From contig NZ_NPFW01000004.1 in assembly GCF_002259405.1 (NCBI RefSeq), positions 62,001-126,000 on the forward strand: 64,000 nucleotides of DNA. The letters are read 5' to 3'. Position 1 is the stretch's first letter, and every line of letters begins with the position of its first letter. A program made the position numbers and the translations under genes. The notes below the pieces were generated by a model. The model ran no database searches. It was not told the origin of the DNA and worked only from the letters and a program-made list of their open reading frames with translations. Below, one piece after another: positions 35,067 to 45,267 of this stretch. This DNA comes from Rhodococcus sp. 14-2483-1-2. GTDB lineage: Bacteria > Actinomycetota > Actinomycetes > Mycobacteriales > Mycobacteriaceae.

Positions 35067-35119
35067 CGCGTGAATGTGACATTGCCGCGTCCAGACGCAT
35101 GCAGTGGTCCATTCACGCG
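35067..35119. repeat. Hairpin with GCGTGAATG arms
   Basis: Ten-base perfect arms (35067-35076 and 35110-35119) enclose a partly self-complementary core. It lies upstream of the DUF2200 gene and beyond the sucD terminator. The arm shares the 9-mer GCGTGAATG with the hairpin at 134-188. Confidence 0.5.
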
Positions 35120-35136
35120 GACCGGGGCGCACGAAA

Positions 35137-35166
35137 AAGCCCGCCACCGGATTCGGTGGCGGGCTT
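35137..35166 (-). terminator. Rho-independent terminator of sucCD
   Basis: A 13-bp stem (35137-35149 with 35154-35166) and a 4-base loop lie 16 bases after the sucD stop. On the minus strand the stem is followed by a run of five T residues, the canonical intrinsic terminator layout and the clearest one in the window. Confidence 0.9.
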
Positions 35167-35181
35167 CTTACGATGTGAAAC

Positions 35182-36093
35182 TTACTTCACGGACAGCGAT
35201 TCCAGGATTTCGCGCGCGAGGGCAGCGGTCTCGGACGGCGTCTTGCCGACCTTGACGCCTGCGGCCTCGAGTGCGTCCTTCTTCGCCTGCGCCGTTCCCA
35301 GCGAGCCGGAGACGATGGCGCCGGCGTGGCCCATGGTCTTGCCCTCGGGAGCGGTGAAGCCTGCGACGTAGCCGACGACCGGCTTGGTCACGTTGGCCTT
35401 GATGTAATCGGCTGCGCGCTCTTCTGCGTCGCCACCGATCTCACCGATCATGACGATGATCTTGGTGTCGGGATCCGCCTCGAACGCCTCGATGGCGTCG
35501 ATGTGGGTGGTTCCGATGACGGGGTCGCCGCCGATGCCGATGGCCGTCGAGAATCCGAAGTCACGGAGCTCGAACATCATCTGGTAGGTCAGCGTGCCGC
35601 TCTTGGAGACCAGGCCGATGGGGCCGGTTCCCGAGATGTTCGCGGGCGTGATGCCGACGAGAGCCTCACCGGGGGTGATGATTCCGGGGCAGTTCGGGCC
35701 GATGATGCGGGTCTTCTTGCCCTTCTCCACGTTGTAGGCCCACGCGTACGCGGAGTCCTGCACGGGGATGCCCTCGGTGATGACGACGAGCAGCGGGATC
35801 TCGGCGTCGATGGCCTCGACGATGGCGTCCTTGGAGAATGCCGGCGGCACGAACGCGATGGACACGTCGGCTCCGGTCTTCTCCATGGCCTCGGAAACCG
35901 AAGCGAACACCGGCAATTCGATGTCGTTGCCCTGAGCGTCGACGTGCTTGACCGTGGTTCCGGCCTTACGTGCGTTGACGCCACCGACGACCTGGGTTCC
36001 GGCCTTGAGCATCAGGGCGGTGTGCTTGGTGCCTTCGCCGCCGGTGATGCCCTGGACGATGACCTTGTTGTCCTTGTTCAGAAAGATAGACAT
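35182..36093 (-). CDS. sucD: Succinyl-CoA synthetase alpha subunit
   Basis: This 303-residue subunit binds CoA and carries the phosphohistidine. It starts [24 protein letters not shown], contains the NAD-fold CoA-binding region and [12 protein letters not shown], and has the active-site motif [12 protein letters not shown] with His256. It begins 8 bases after the sucC stop with GAGGAAAC as ribosome binding site. With SucC it makes ATP or GTP from succinyl-CoA in the TCA cycle. Confidence 0.97.
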   Translation of the reverse strand: MSIFLNKDNKVIVQGITGGEGTKHTALMLKAGTQVVGGVNARKAGTTVKHVDAQGNDIELPVFASVSEAMEKTGADVSIAFVPPAFSKDAIVEAIDAEIPLLVVITEGIPVQDSAYAWAYNVEKGKKTRIIGPNCPGIITPGEALVGITPANISGTGPIGLVSKSGTLTYQMMFELRDFGFSTAIGIGGDPVIGTTHIDAIEAFEADPDTKIIVMIGEIGGDAEERAADYIKANVTKPVVGYVAGFTAPEGKTMGHAGAIVSGSLGTAQAKKDALEAAGVKVGKTPSETAALAREILESLSVK

Positions 36094-36101
36094 TGTTTCC
36101 T

Positions 36102-37265
36102 CTACTTCGCTGCCAGCTCGGCGGCCTTGTCGGCGCCCTCGTCCATGGTTCCGGCGAGCGTCACCAGCGGGTGCGCGGCGTCGGCGAGAATCTTGCGGCC
36201 CTCTTCGACCTTGTTGCCGTCGAGACGGACGACCAGCGGCTTGTTGGCGTCGTCGCCCAGCTTCTTCAGTGCGCCGACGATGCCGTTGGCAACTGCGTCA
36301 CACGCGGTGATGCCGCCGAAGACGTTGACGAACACGCTCTTGACCTGCTCGTCACCGAGGATGACGTCGAGGCCTGCGGCCATGACCTCGGCCGAGGCGC
36401 CGCCGCCGATGTCGAGGAAGTTGGCGGGCTTGACGCCGCCGTGTGCCTCGCCCGCGTATGCGACGACGTCGAGGGTCGACATGACCAGTCCGGCACCGTT
36501 TCCGATGATGCCGACCTGTCCGTCGAGCTTGACGTAGTTGAGGTCGTTCTCCTTGGCCTTGGCCTCGAGGGGATCGGCTGCGTCCTTGTCCTCGAACTCG
36601 GCGTGGCCGGCCTGGCGGAAGTCCGCGTTGGCGTCGAGCGTGACCTTGCCGTCGAGGGCGAGGATCTGATCGTCCGGGGTGCGAACCAGCGGGTTGACCT
36701 CGACCAGGAGAGCGTCTTCGTTGATGAAGACCTCCCACAGCTTCTGGATGGTCACCGCAGCGGCGTCGAGCACCTCGGCGGGAAGCTTGCCCTTTTCGGC
36801 GATTTCACGAGCAAAAGCAAGGTCGACACCCTTGACGGCGTCGACCGGGATACGTGCGAGTGCGTCGGGGTTCTCCTCCGCCGTCACCTCGATTTCGACT
36901 CCACCCTCGACCGAACACATCGCGAGGTAGGTGCGGTTGGTGCGATCGAGCAGGAAGGAGATGTAGTACTCCTCGGCGATGTCGGAGGCTTCTGCAACGA
37001 GAAGCTTCTTGACGACATGGCCCTTGATGTCGAGTCCGAGAATCGCTTCTGCGTTCTCGGTGGCTGCTGCGACGTCCTTGGAGTACTTGACGCCACCGGC
37101 CTTGCCGCGGCCGCCGACCTTGACCTGTGCCTTGACCATTACTGGCTTGCCGATTTCTTCGGCAATCTGTGTTGCTCCGGCGACCGTGTCGGTGACACGA
37201 CCGGCGGAGGTGGGTACGCCATGCTTGGCGAACAATTCCTTCGCCTGGTATTCGAAGAGATCCAT
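36102..37265 (-). CDS. sucC: Succinyl-CoA synthetase beta subunit
   Basis: This 387-residue ATP-grasp subunit starts [20 protein letters not shown] and contains [34 protein letters not shown] (Mg/nucleotide site) and the C-terminal [17 protein letters not shown] with [15 protein letters not shown] use the ATG at 37265, which gives the universal start; the ORF upstream to 37367 has no family resemblance. It is the first gene of the sucCD operon. Confidence 0.97.
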   Translation of the reverse strand: MDLFEYQAKELFAKHGVPTSAGRVTDTVAGATQIAEEIGKPVMVKAQVKVGGRGKAGGVKYSKDVAAATENAEAILGLDIKGHVVKKLLVAEASDIAEEYYISFLLDRTNRTYLAMCSVEGGVEIEVTAEENPDALARIPVDAVKGVDLAFAREIAEKGKLPAEVLDAAAVTIQKLWEVFINEDALLVEVNPLVRTPDDQILALDGKVTLDANADFRQAGHAEFEDKDAADPLEAKAKENDLNYVKLDGQVGIIGNGAGLVMSTLDVVAYAGEAHGGVKPANFLDIGGGASAEVMAAGLDVILGDEQVKSVFVNVFGGITACDAVANGIVGALKKLGDDANKPLVVRLDGNKVEEGRKILADAAHPLVTLAGTMDEGADKAAELAAK

Positions 37266-37411
37266 CAGCTCACCGTCTCGTCTACGTTGACGCCCGCTCC
37301 AGGGGTGTGAGCGGGTCTGAGCATGGACTTTATCCAGGTGGCCCGACAGCGCATCGGGCGCATGCATGCTATGTGGCCTATCTCACCGCTTCCGGGTCGA
37401 TGAAACGGCCG

Positions 37412-39286
37412 TCACCGACCGACTCGTCGGGCCGAAAGTGCCGCGGCGACACCGAGAACGACGATTCCGATCACCGACGGCACGACGCCGGGGCCCATCT
37501 CCGGATCGGTGGCACGTGCAGATGTCAGCGGCCACGACGACAGATGAACGATCCCGGCGACGGCTGCTCCGCCGAGCAGAACGCTGCCGCGAGCGGGCCG
37601 AGCTCGGGCCGCGACGACCGCAGCAACGACGACTCCGGCGGCGAGCAGCATCTGACCCCAGGTGTCCCAGCCCCACGGGAATTCGGTGACTGTCGCGGCC
37701 GTCAGGTCGCTACCGCGATACAAGGGCAGTGCCAACCCGATGGCGAGGAGACCGGAGCCGAGCAGCGCGGTACCCAGCAGCGGGCCGTCGGTTCCGGCGT
37801 CGGCCGAGGTGTCGACGTCGTCGCGTTCGGCCGATCCGGCGAACAGGGCCAGCAGTCCGGTGGCCACCGCCGCGACGACGCCCGCAATGATCGCCAGGGC
37901 ACCGACGCCGGTGCTCACCCCCTCCACGTCCTCGGCGAGCACCACCGACTGCAGTACCGCGGCCGCAGCCGCAACCGCACCGAGCCAGAACACCGACACG
38001 AACGGCCGCGCAGCCGAGGCGAACTCGGAGAACAACAGCGGCACCGACCCCAGAATCATCACGAACCCGGCAACCAGCACCACCCTGGTGGCCAATATCT
38101 GCGGCACGGCGATCCCCGAGTCGGTCTCCAGAATCGGCAACAACGATCCGACGACGAACAGCACGCCGGACAGCACGCCTGCACTCCCCGCTGCCGCGTG
38201 CCACCTCGTCGTTCCTGGACCGGCGACACCGCGGACACCTCGCGCCCCCGTCTCGCGCTGTTGCGCTCGCTCCAGTGCTCGACGGTCACGCGCCGCGGCA
38301 ACGGGTGCGAGCACTGCGCCACAGATCAGCAGCCCGAGCCCTGCGACCGTTCCCAGGTAGGCACCGAGGCCGGCATCGACCCGGTCACCGGTTCCGAGTC
38401 CCGCGAGCAGAGCCACCCCGGCGAAGCCGAGCACGCCGAGGCCGGCTCCGACGGACGCACCCGATGCCACCTGCGGCGAGAGTGCGGCCAGCGCAGCTGC
38501 GGCCACCACGAGCGCCGCGACACCGACGACTCCCGAACCCACCGCAACGAACACCGGCGACTCCACCACGGCCGTCACGATCACCACCGGATCCGACGAG
38601 CGGTACAGCGAGGCGAACGCCGCAACGGCAGCCAGCACACCGAACGCACCGAGCAGCGCCGCGAGCAACGGCCCGACACGCCCCGCCGCCGCCCGCCCCA
38701 CGTGCTCGGAATACACCGACTGGCCGTACCCGTCACCGAGCCCGGCGCGGTGCACCGCAGACCACCCCGCAACACCCGCCAGAACCGACACAGCGTGACC
38801 GACGAGCAGAACGTAGGCCCCGGCGGTGGCGTCGAGCATCGCGGCGCTCAGCGGGCGGAAGAGCTCGAGTCGATTGGCATCGATGGGGTCGGACAACAGG
38901 GCGACGTCGAGGAGTGTGAATCCGAGTGCCACGGCGCCGTACCCGGCCAGCAGTGCCGCCGCCAGTTCGACGCTTCTACCGGCCACACCCACCGCGGCTC
39001 CGATGACAACGACGACGGGCACGGCACCGGCCAGGATCGCGGCCATCGCGGCCCCGTCACCCACCGGCGAACCGTCGACGCTGCGGACGACGCCGATCAG
39101 CTGAGCCGTCACTGCGGCAACCGCAGCGATCAGGGCGAGTACGACGGCGAGCGCGACGCGGGGGGTGGGCGACGGATCGTCCGCTCGACCGAACTCTCCG
39201 TCCTGAGGTCGGATCCGTTGTGGTTCCGCTCGCTCGGAGCCGCGGGCGGACGAGTCGTCGAAGGTGGGAGTCGGCACTCGGATCAC
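37412..39286 (-). CDS. Large polytopic membrane protein, unknown function
   Basis: This 624-residue protein has a charged, disordered N terminus (1-42) and about fourteen hydrophobic helices very rich in Ala, Val, Gly and Leu. Loops contain YGQSVYSEHVGR near 190 and EFPWGWDTWGQ near 550. I recognise no transporter signature. It lies upstream of sucC on the same strand, beside the M23 peptidase gene. The composition resembles other uncharacterised mycolata membrane proteins. It may belong to the envelope machinery, but nothing in the sequence proves this. Confidence 0.72.
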   Translation of the reverse strand: MIRVPTPTFDDSSARGSERAEPQRIRPQDGEFGRADDPSPTPRVALAVVLALIAAVAAVTAQLIGVVRSVDGSPVGDGAAMAAILAGAVPVVVVIGAAVGVAGRSVELAAALLAGYGAVALGFTLLDVALLSDPIDANRLELFRPLSAAMLDATAGAYVLLVGHAVSVLAGVAGWSAVHRAGLGDGYGQSVYSEHVGRAAAGRVGPLLAALLGAFGVLAAVAAFASLYRSSDPVVIVTAVVESPVFVAVGSGVVGVAALVVAAAALAALSPQVASGASVGAGLGVLGFAGVALLAGLGTGDRVDAGLGAYLGTVAGLGLLICGAVLAPVAAARDRRALERAQQRETGARGVRGVAGPGTTRWHAAAGSAGVLSGVLFVVGSLLPILETDSGIAVPQILATRVVLVAGFVMILGSVPLLFSEFASAARPFVSVFWLGAVAAAAAVLQSVVLAEDVEGVSTGVGALAIIAGVVAAVATGLLALFAGSAERDDVDTSADAGTDGPLLGTALLGSGLLAIGLALPLYRGSDLTAATVTEFPWGWDTWGQMLLAAGVVVAAVVAARARPARGSVLLGGAAVAGIVHLSSWPLTSARATDPEMGPGVVPSVIGIVVLGVAAALSARRVGR

Positions 39287-39516
39287 GGTATCGGCTCGAT
39301 CGGTGCGAGAACCGTTACTGTCACCGTGTGCCGTCCACGTGTTCGCGTGTCCGATTACGAATGTGGCTCGTCACGACATAACCGCTGGTCGCCTTGTGAG
39401 CCATCTCACATATGACGCCGGTTTGGGCTGTTAACTTGCGCGCCCCGCAATCATTTCGTTACCGTCTGCCGAGTCTTTCAGTAACGGCCAGGTCACGAAA
39501 ACGGAGGTTGTAGGTC

Positions 39517-40551
39517 TTGCAGCAACACCGTGCGTCCTTCACCTCCAGCCGGTTCTCTCGACCTTCGGCCGAAGACGCGACCACGGTCTACAGCTACGAG
39601 CCCGCCGCCGAAGCAGCCGCAGAGCCCGCCTACGAGACCAGCGCTTACGACGCGTACGCCTACCCGGCGTACCGATACGTCGAAGCCGACTTCGCAGAGA
39701 CCCCGCACATCGCAGCCGACGAGTCGCCGACCGTCGTCAACTCGTTCGCCACCACCGCAGACGCCACCCCCGTGGCCCGTCGCGGCGGCGCACACCGCAT
39801 TCCCCTTCCCCCTACTGCGCTCAAGGGCCGAGCCGCAGTTCTCGCTGTCGCCGCAGGCGCGGTTGTCGCGGCAGGCCAGGCCGTCGTCAACGACGACTCA
39901 CCCGCCGCAGTCGCCACCTCCGAGTACGCGCTCGCCGCAGGTGAAGCACCCGCCGCCGCAGCAGTCGCGGCCACCACCGCTCCGCAGACCACCGAGATCG
40001 ACGCCGACTCGTCCAGCGCGACGCCGTCGGAAGCACCGCAGATCCTCAGCATCGCTGCACCGGTGGATCTGAGCCAGTTCAACGACCTGCTCGCCAAGGG
40101 CCAGCGCTTCAGCGAAGAGCGCGCCGCACGCGAGGCCGCTGCTCGCAGGCCGCTGTTCGCACTTCCGGCACAGGGCACCTACACCTCCAACTTCGGCACC
40201 CGCTGGGGCGTTCTCCACGCCGGCGTCGACGTTGCCAATGCCATCGGGACTCCGATCTACGCCGTCGCCGACGGCAAGGTGATCGACTCCGGTCCGGCTG
40301 CCGGCTTCGGTATGTGGGTTCGCGTGCAGCACGCAGACGGCACGATCACCGTCTACGGCCACATCGACACCACCCTCGTCGCCGTCGGTCAGGACGTCAT
40401 GGCCGGCGATCAGATCGCAACGATGGGCAACCGCGGCTTCTCCACCGGCCCGCACCTGCACTTCGAGGTTCACCTTCCGGGCGAGGTAAAGATCGACCCG
40501 CTACCGTGGCTCGCTTCCCGAGGAATCTCCCTCGGACCAGAGATGGACTGA
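39517..40551 (+). CDS. Secreted M23 (LytM-type) metallopeptidase
   Basis: This 344-residue protein has a Tyr/Ala-rich N-terminal cytoplasmic tail, a hydrophobic segment (about 108-128), an Ala/Thr-rich linker and a C-terminal M23 domain (about 215-335). Zinc ligands and catalytic residues are all present: HAGVD (His234, Asp238), YGH (His282) and HLH (His313, His315). It should cleave peptide crosslinks in the wall. It corresponds in position to M. tuberculosis Rv0950c. The start is a TTG with a strong GGAGG nine bases upstream; no better ATG exists in frame. Confidence 0.9.
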   Translation: MQQHRASFTSSRFSRPSAEDATTVYSYEPAAEAAAEPAYETSAYDAYAYPAYRYVEADFAETPHIAADESPTVVNSFATTADATPVARRGGAHRIPLPPTALKGRAAVLAVAAGAVVAAGQAVVNDDSPAAVATSEYALAAGEAPAAAAVAATTAPQTTEIDADSSSATPSEAPQILSIAAPVDLSQFNDLLAKGQRFSEERAAREAAARRPLFALPAQGTYTSNFGTRWGVLHAGVDVANAIGTPIYAVADGKVIDSGPAAGFGMWVRVQHADGTITVYGHIDTTLVAVGQDVMAGDQIATMGNRGFSTGPHLHFEVHLPGEVKIDPLPWLASRGISLGPEMD

Positions 40552-40571
40552 ATCCACCGACTTTCCACACG

Positions 40572-40603
40572 AAGCCGGACCCCGCTTTCGCAGGGTCCGG
40601 CTT
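40572..40603. terminator. 11-bp hairpin between the M23 peptidase gene and uvrD1
   Basis: Bases 40572-40582 and 40593-40603 pair exactly around a 10-base loop, in the gap between two converging genes. It can end both transcripts. Confidence 0.8.
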
Positions 40604-40620
40604 TCGCGTTCTCGGCCCTC

Positions 40621-43101
40621 TTACAGCTTGGTCATCGGGACGCCGCCGATGAGCATCATCTTCACGCGGCCTGCCGAACCGAAGTCGATCAACACCATCG
40701 CCTTGACTCCGGCTCCGGTCGATTCCAGCACCGTACCCAGGCCGTACTTGTCGTGGCTGACTCGATCACCCACGGCGAGAACGAGGTTCGAGTTGCGCCC
40801 CTTGGCTGCACCGAAACTCGGAGTCGAACTCTGGCCGCGACTCGAGGACCCGCCGTAGCCGCCCGAGCCGTAACTGTTCGAGCCGTATCCGCCACCACCC
40901 GATCCGTAGCTGCCGGATCTTCCGCCGCCGATGGATCGGCCTCCCCCGGTGCCCGGATCCTCGCGTCGCCAGTCGATCAGGTGCTGCGGAACTTCTTGCA
41001 GAAAGCGCGATTCCGGGTTGGCGATGGGCTGACCCCAGGCCGAGCGCATGATCGCTCGCGTGAGGTAGAGCCGCTGCCGCGCACGGGTGATGCCCACGTA
41101 CGCAAGACGTCGTTCCTCGGACAGTTCGTTCGGGTCGCCGAGCGCCCGCATGTGCGGGAATTGGCCGTCCTCCCAACCCGTCACGAAGACGACCGGGAAC
41201 TCCAGGCCCTTCGCGGTGTGCAGCGTCATCAGAGTGACGACGCCGGTACCCGAATCCGGGATCTGATCGGTGTCGGCCACCAGCGAGACCCGTTCGAGGA
41301 ACGCCGCGAGCGACCCCGGCTCGGCCAACCCATCGACGCCACCGTCCTCGTCGCCGTTCTCGTCGTCCCCGGTTTCGAGAGCTTCCGCCGCCACTGCGGC
41401 CTGATTGCGCGCCTCCGAGGTGAATTCCCGTGCGACGCTGACGAGTTCGTTGAGGTTGTCGAAACGAGCACCGTCCTGCGGATCACTGCTGGCCTCGAGT
41501 TCGGCGCGGTAGCCGGTGCGGTCGAGAACGGCTTCGACGACATCGCCGATGTCTGCGATGTCGTTGCCGTCCCCGTCGGTCGCAGTGAGCACTGCACGTA
41601 ATTCGTCGAGCAACTCCATGAACTGCGCGATCAACTTCTGCTGCCGCGAGTTGAGCAACGCCACCTTGCCCGCGGCCGCGTCGTGCAATGCGCGCGAGAA
41701 GCTGATGTCGCGCTGCTCGGCGTGGACGGCGACACAGGCCTCGGCACGATCGCCGATACCCCGGCGCGGAGTGTTGAGGATGCGTCGCATGCTGACGGTG
41801 TCGTCCTCGTTGGACAACACGCGTAGGTACGCGACGAGGTCTCGCACTTCCTTGCGCTCGTAGAAGCGGACACCGCCGACGACCTTGTACGGCAGACCGA
41901 GTCGGATGAAGATCTCTTCGAGCGCACGCGAGGAGTTGTTGGTTCGGTAGAAGACGGCCACCTCGTCGAAGCGCACGTCTCCGCCGTCGACGAGTCGGTC
42001 GATCTCCGAGGCCACGAACGACGCCTCGTCGTGCTCGTTGTCGGCCACGTAACCGACGATCAACTCGCCCTCGCCGGTATCGGTCCACAGCTTCTTCTCG
42101 CGTCGGCCGATGTTGCGCGAGATCACTGCATTGGCGGCCGAGAGGATGTTCTGCGTCGATCGGTAGTTCTGCTCGAGCAGGATGGTGCGCGCGTCCGGAT
42201 AGTCGCGCTCGAATTCCTCGATGTTGCGGATGGTCGCGCCGCGGAAGGCGTAGATGGACTGGTCCGCGTCGCCCACCACACACAGCTCGCCCGGCGCGAC
42301 GGTGCCCTCGAGTGCGCCCTCGGCGTCGGGGGTACCGACCAATTCGCGGACCAACATGTACTGGGCGTGGTTGGTGTCCTGGTACTCGTCGACCAGAACG
42401 TGCCGGAACCGGCGTCGGTAGTACTGCGCCACCTGGGGGAACGCCTGCAGAATGCCCACCGTCTCGCCGATGAGGTCGTCGAAGTCCATCGCATTGGCCG
42501 CGCGCAGCCGCTGCTGGTAGACGCCGTAGACCTTGGCCACCAGTCGCGGCAGCTCGGCGGGATCGCCGTCGGCGTCCACCGCCGCCTTGTCGGGGCCGAT
42601 CAGCTCGTTCTTGAGGTTCGAGATCGCCGTCGAGACTAGCCGCGCCGAGAACTTCTTGGTGTCGATCTGCAGATCCTTGGAGATCATCGTCAGCAGTCGC
42701 CGAGAGTCGTCCGCGTCGTAGATGGAGAAGTTCGAGTTCAGACCGGGCAGCAGCGCAGCCTGCGCACGCAGAATCCGCACGCAACTCGAGTGGAACGTGG
42801 ACACCCACATGGCGTTCGCTCGCGGTCCGACGAGTCCGGCAACTCGCTCGCGCATCTCGGCAGCGGCCTTGTTGGTGAACGTGATGGCCAGAACCTGGCC
42901 GGGTGACACTCCTCGCTCGGCCAGCAGATACGCGATGCGTCGCGTCAGCACTGCCGTCTTGCCCGACCCGGCTCCGGCCACGATGAGCAGCGGAGATCCG
43001 GTATGCACGACGGCCTCGCGCTGCTGAGGATTGAGGCCTTCCAGCAGTGCGTCGGACGAGGTGTTCTGTCGGGACTGAAGGCCCTGGAGGAATGTGTTCA
43101 T
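40621..43101 (-). CDS. uvrD1: ATP-dependent DNA helicase UvrD1/PcrA
   Basis: This 826-residue superfamily 1A helicase works in nucleotide excision repair and fork maintenance. Motif I is VAGAGSGKTAVLTRR (about 42-56), Ia AITFTNKAA, II VDEYQDTNHAQY, III VVGDADQSIYAFRGA, IV LEQNYRST, V MTLHTAKGLEFPVVFV and VI EERRLAYVGITRAR. A Ser/Gly/Tyr-rich linker near 740 precedes a Tudor-like C terminus (VGDRVSHDKYGLGTV) that binds RNA polymerase in PcrA. The ATG at 43101 starts NTFLQGLQ, with a short N-terminal tail before the Q motif. Confidence 0.96.
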   Translation of the reverse strand: MNTFLQGLQSRQNTSSDALLEGLNPQQREAVVHTGSPLLIVAGAGSGKTAVLTRRIAYLLAERGVSPGQVLAITFTNKAAAEMRERVAGLVGPRANAMWVSTFHSSCVRILRAQAALLPGLNSNFSIYDADDSRRLLTMISKDLQIDTKKFSARLVSTAISNLKNELIGPDKAAVDADGDPAELPRLVAKVYGVYQQRLRAANAMDFDDLIGETVGILQAFPQVAQYYRRRFRHVLVDEYQDTNHAQYMLVRELVGTPDAEGALEGTVAPGELCVVGDADQSIYAFRGATIRNIEEFERDYPDARTILLEQNYRSTQNILSAANAVISRNIGRREKKLWTDTGEGELIVGYVADNEHDEASFVASEIDRLVDGGDVRFDEVAVFYRTNNSSRALEEIFIRLGLPYKVVGGVRFYERKEVRDLVAYLRVLSNEDDTVSMRRILNTPRRGIGDRAEACVAVHAEQRDISFSRALHDAAAGKVALLNSRQQKLIAQFMELLDELRAVLTATDGDGNDIADIGDVVEAVLDRTGYRAELEASSDPQDGARFDNLNELVSVAREFTSEARNQAAVAAEALETGDDENGDEDGGVDGLAEPGSLAAFLERVSLVADTDQIPDSGTGVVTLMTLHTAKGLEFPVVFVTGWEDGQFPHMRALGDPNELSEERRLAYVGITRARQRLYLTRAIMRSAWGQPIANPESRFLQEVPQHLIDWRREDPGTGGGRSIGGGRSGSYGSGGGGYGSNSYGSGGYGGSSSRGQSSTPSFGAAKGRNSNLVLAVGDRVSHDKYGLGTVLESTGAGVKAMVLIDFGSAGRVKMMLIGGVPMTKL

Positions 43102-43397
43102 CGTCTGGTCAGGTTACCGGCGCGTACCGACAAACCCACATCGCGTGGTCGTCGGCCGAACCGACGACTTTTCAGGAGGGGGGACCCGTGGCACACTGGA
43201 TCGGTGATCGAAAAAACCGTACGTCATCGCCTGCATCGGATCGGCCGCTGTTCGGCCGAGCGTGCAGGAGCCTGTCGATAGACGCAACGCCCTGGTTCCG
43301 GACGGGAACCGAACCGACCGGCGATGCAGTTCCGAATACGAAAGGCGTAACGGTGACGGACGACGCAACGATCCAAGATGTGACCCGAGGAGAGACG

Positions 43398-43688
43398 ATG
43401 GCCATGACGACGAAGATCGACTCAGACATTGCAGTGCCTTCCAGTGAGGCCGAGATCAACGACCTGCGCCAGGAAATCGACCGCCTCGATGCCGAGATCC
43501 TGACGGCCATCAAACGTCGCTCCGAGGTCTCGCAGATCATCGGACGCACCCGCATGGCCTCCGGCGGTCCGCGTCTGGTGCACAGCCGCGAGATGAAGGT
43601 TCTCGAGCGTTTCAGCAGCCTCGGTCAGGAAGGCCACACGCTGGCCATGCTCCTGCTCCGCCTCGGTCGCGGTCGCCTCGGACACTGA
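43398..43688 (+). CDS. Chorismate mutase, AroQ-delta class
   Basis: This 96-residue protein converts chorismate to prephenate. The helical AroQ signature is present (EINDLRQEIDRLDAEILTAI, RMASGGPRLVHSREMKVLERF) and it ends LLLRLGRGRLGH exactly as the M. tuberculosis Rv0948c protein I recall. In that species the weak free enzyme is activated by complex formation with DAHP synthase, using this C-terminal tail; conservation of the tail suggests the same here. The ATG at 43398 has GAGGAG upstream; a GTG at 43353 is an unlikely alternative. Confidence 0.93.
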   Translation: MAMTTKIDSDIAVPSSEAEINDLRQEIDRLDAEILTAIKRRSEVSQIIGRTRMASGGPRLVHSREMKVLERFSSLGQEGHTLAMLLLRLGRGRLGH

Positions 43689-43733
43689 TCGACCTCCGGT
43701 TGGGCGCGCAGTGTGCACGCCCAACCGTCAGCT

Positions 43734-45194
43734 CTACTTCAATGCGATGTACTTGGTCTCGAGGTATTCCTCGATTCCCTCGGATCCGCCCTCACGGCCG
43801 AATCCGGATTCCTTCACTCCACCGAACGGCGCGGCCGCGTCCGAGATGACTCCGCGGTTGACGCCCACCATGCCACTGTCGATGGCGTCGGCCACCCGTA
43901 GCGCGCGGTCCAGGTTCTCGGTGTAGATGTACGACGCCAGGCCGTACTCGGTGTCGTTGGCCGCGTCGATTCCCTCCTGCTCGGTGTCGAAGCCGACGAC
44001 CGGAGCCACCGGCCCGAACACCTCCTCCTTCAGAATCCGTGCATCGGCAGGCACGTCGGTGAGCACGGTTGCCGGGTAGAAGTAACCGTCCCCGCCCGGT
44101 GCCTTCCCACCCAGTGCCACCGTCGCGCCCTTGGCCACCGCGTCGTCGACCAGTTCCTGCACGGTCTCGAGCTGATCGGCATTGATCAGCGGTCCCAGCT
44201 TGGTATCGGGGTCGACGCCGGGGCCGAGCTTCATCTCGGACATCTTCGCCACGAGCTTGGTGGTGAACTCCTCGCGCACGCTGTTGTGCACGTGCAATCG
44301 GTTCGCGGCGGTGCAGGCCTCGCCGCCGTTGCGCATCTTGGCGAGCATCGCGCCGTCCACCGCGTCGTCGATGTTCGCGTCGTCGAACACCACGAACGGT
44401 GCGTTGCCGCCGAGCTCCATCGACGTGCGCAGCAACCTCGTCGCGGACTTCTCGACGAGCGACTTGCCGACGCCCGTCGAGCCGGTGAAGGTGAGTTTGC
44501 GCATCCGCGGATCCTCGATGAGGGGTCCGGTGACGTCACCGGACTTCGACGTCGTCAGCACCGAGAGCACACCTTCGGGCAAGCCGACCTCGTCGAAGAT
44601 CTGAGCGAGCAGCAGCATCGTCAGCGGGGTCTCGCGAGCGGGCTTGACGACGATGGTGCAGCCGGCGGCCAGAGCCGGCCCGATCTTTCTGGTGCCCATC
44701 GCCAACGGGAAGTTCCACGGGGTGATCGCCAGGACGGGCCCGACCGGAGCCTTGGTGACGAGGATTCGTCCGTTGCCCGCCGGGGCCGGGGTGTAGCGGC
44801 CGCCGATGCGTACCGCTTCCTCGGCGAACCAGCGGAAGAACTCGGCACCGTACTTCACCTCGGCCTTGGATTCGGCGAGCGCCTTGCCCATCTCCAGGGT
44901 CATCAGCAGCGCGATGTCGTCGGCGCGTTCGGTGACCTTCTCGAACGCCGCTCGAAGGATTTCACTGCGTTCGCGGGCAGGTGTTGCCGCCCAGCTCTTC
45001 TGCGCCGCAGCGGCGGCGTCGAGCGCCTTCATCGCGTCGGCGGGCGATGCGTCGGCCACCTCGGTCAGGGGCTTGCCGGTGGCCGGATCGTTCACCGCGA
45101 ACGTCTTGCCTCCCTCGGCGTCGACGGCCTTACCGCCGATCCACAGTTTTGCCGGAATCGAATCGATCAATGCACGTTGGTCCATACCGTCCAT
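43734..45194 (-). CDS. gabD: Succinate-semialdehyde dehydrogenase (ALDH family)
   Basis: This 486-residue aldehyde dehydrogenase has the general base Glu260 in SMELGGNAPFVVFDDA and the catalytic Cys294 in GGEACTAANR, plus the cofactor loop TPWNFPLAMGTRKIGPALAAGCT. The sequence follows the SSADH branch, which oxidises succinate semialdehyde to succinate and so feeds the TCA cycle. The ATG at 45194 has GGAGG four bases upstream; a second ATG nine bases later is less well placed. It is divergent from pgi with a 73-bp gap. Confidence 0.9.
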   Translation of the reverse strand: MDGMDQRALIDSIPAKLWIGGKAVDAEGGKTFAVNDPATGKPLTEVADASPADAMKALDAAAAAQKSWAATPARERSEILRAAFEKVTERADDIALLMTLEMGKALAESKAEVKYGAEFFRWFAEEAVRIGGRYTPAPAGNGRILVTKAPVGPVLAITPWNFPLAMGTRKIGPALAAGCTIVVKPARETPLTMLLLAQIFDEVGLPEGVLSVLTTSKSGDVTGPLIEDPRMRKLTFTGSTGVGKSLVEKSATRLLRTSMELGGNAPFVVFDDANIDDAVDGAMLAKMRNGGEACTAANRLHVHNSVREEFTTKLVAKMSEMKLGPGVDPDTKLGPLINADQLETVQELVDDAVAKGATVALGGKAPGGDGYFYPATVLTDVPADARILKEEVFGPVAPVVGFDTEQEGIDAANDTEYGLASYIYTENLDRALRVADAIDSGMVGVNRGVISDAAAPFGGVKESGFGREGGSEGIEEYLETKYIALK

Positions 45195-45267
45195 GATGCC
45201 TCCGCAGCGCCCGAAGCAAACGAGAACGACGCGCGCGTGACTGTGCACGGGATTACTGTTGGTTCGT

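Noticed and set aside
37307..39415. 702-residue plus-strand open frame
   Set aside because: It is antisense to the polytopic membrane protein and has shadow-like Arg/Gly/His composition and no domain.
39287..39516. Possible c-di-AMP (ydaO) riboswitch before the M23 peptidase
   Set aside because: Some actinobacterial wall hydrolase genes have one, but I could not find the conserved core elements in this 230-base leader.
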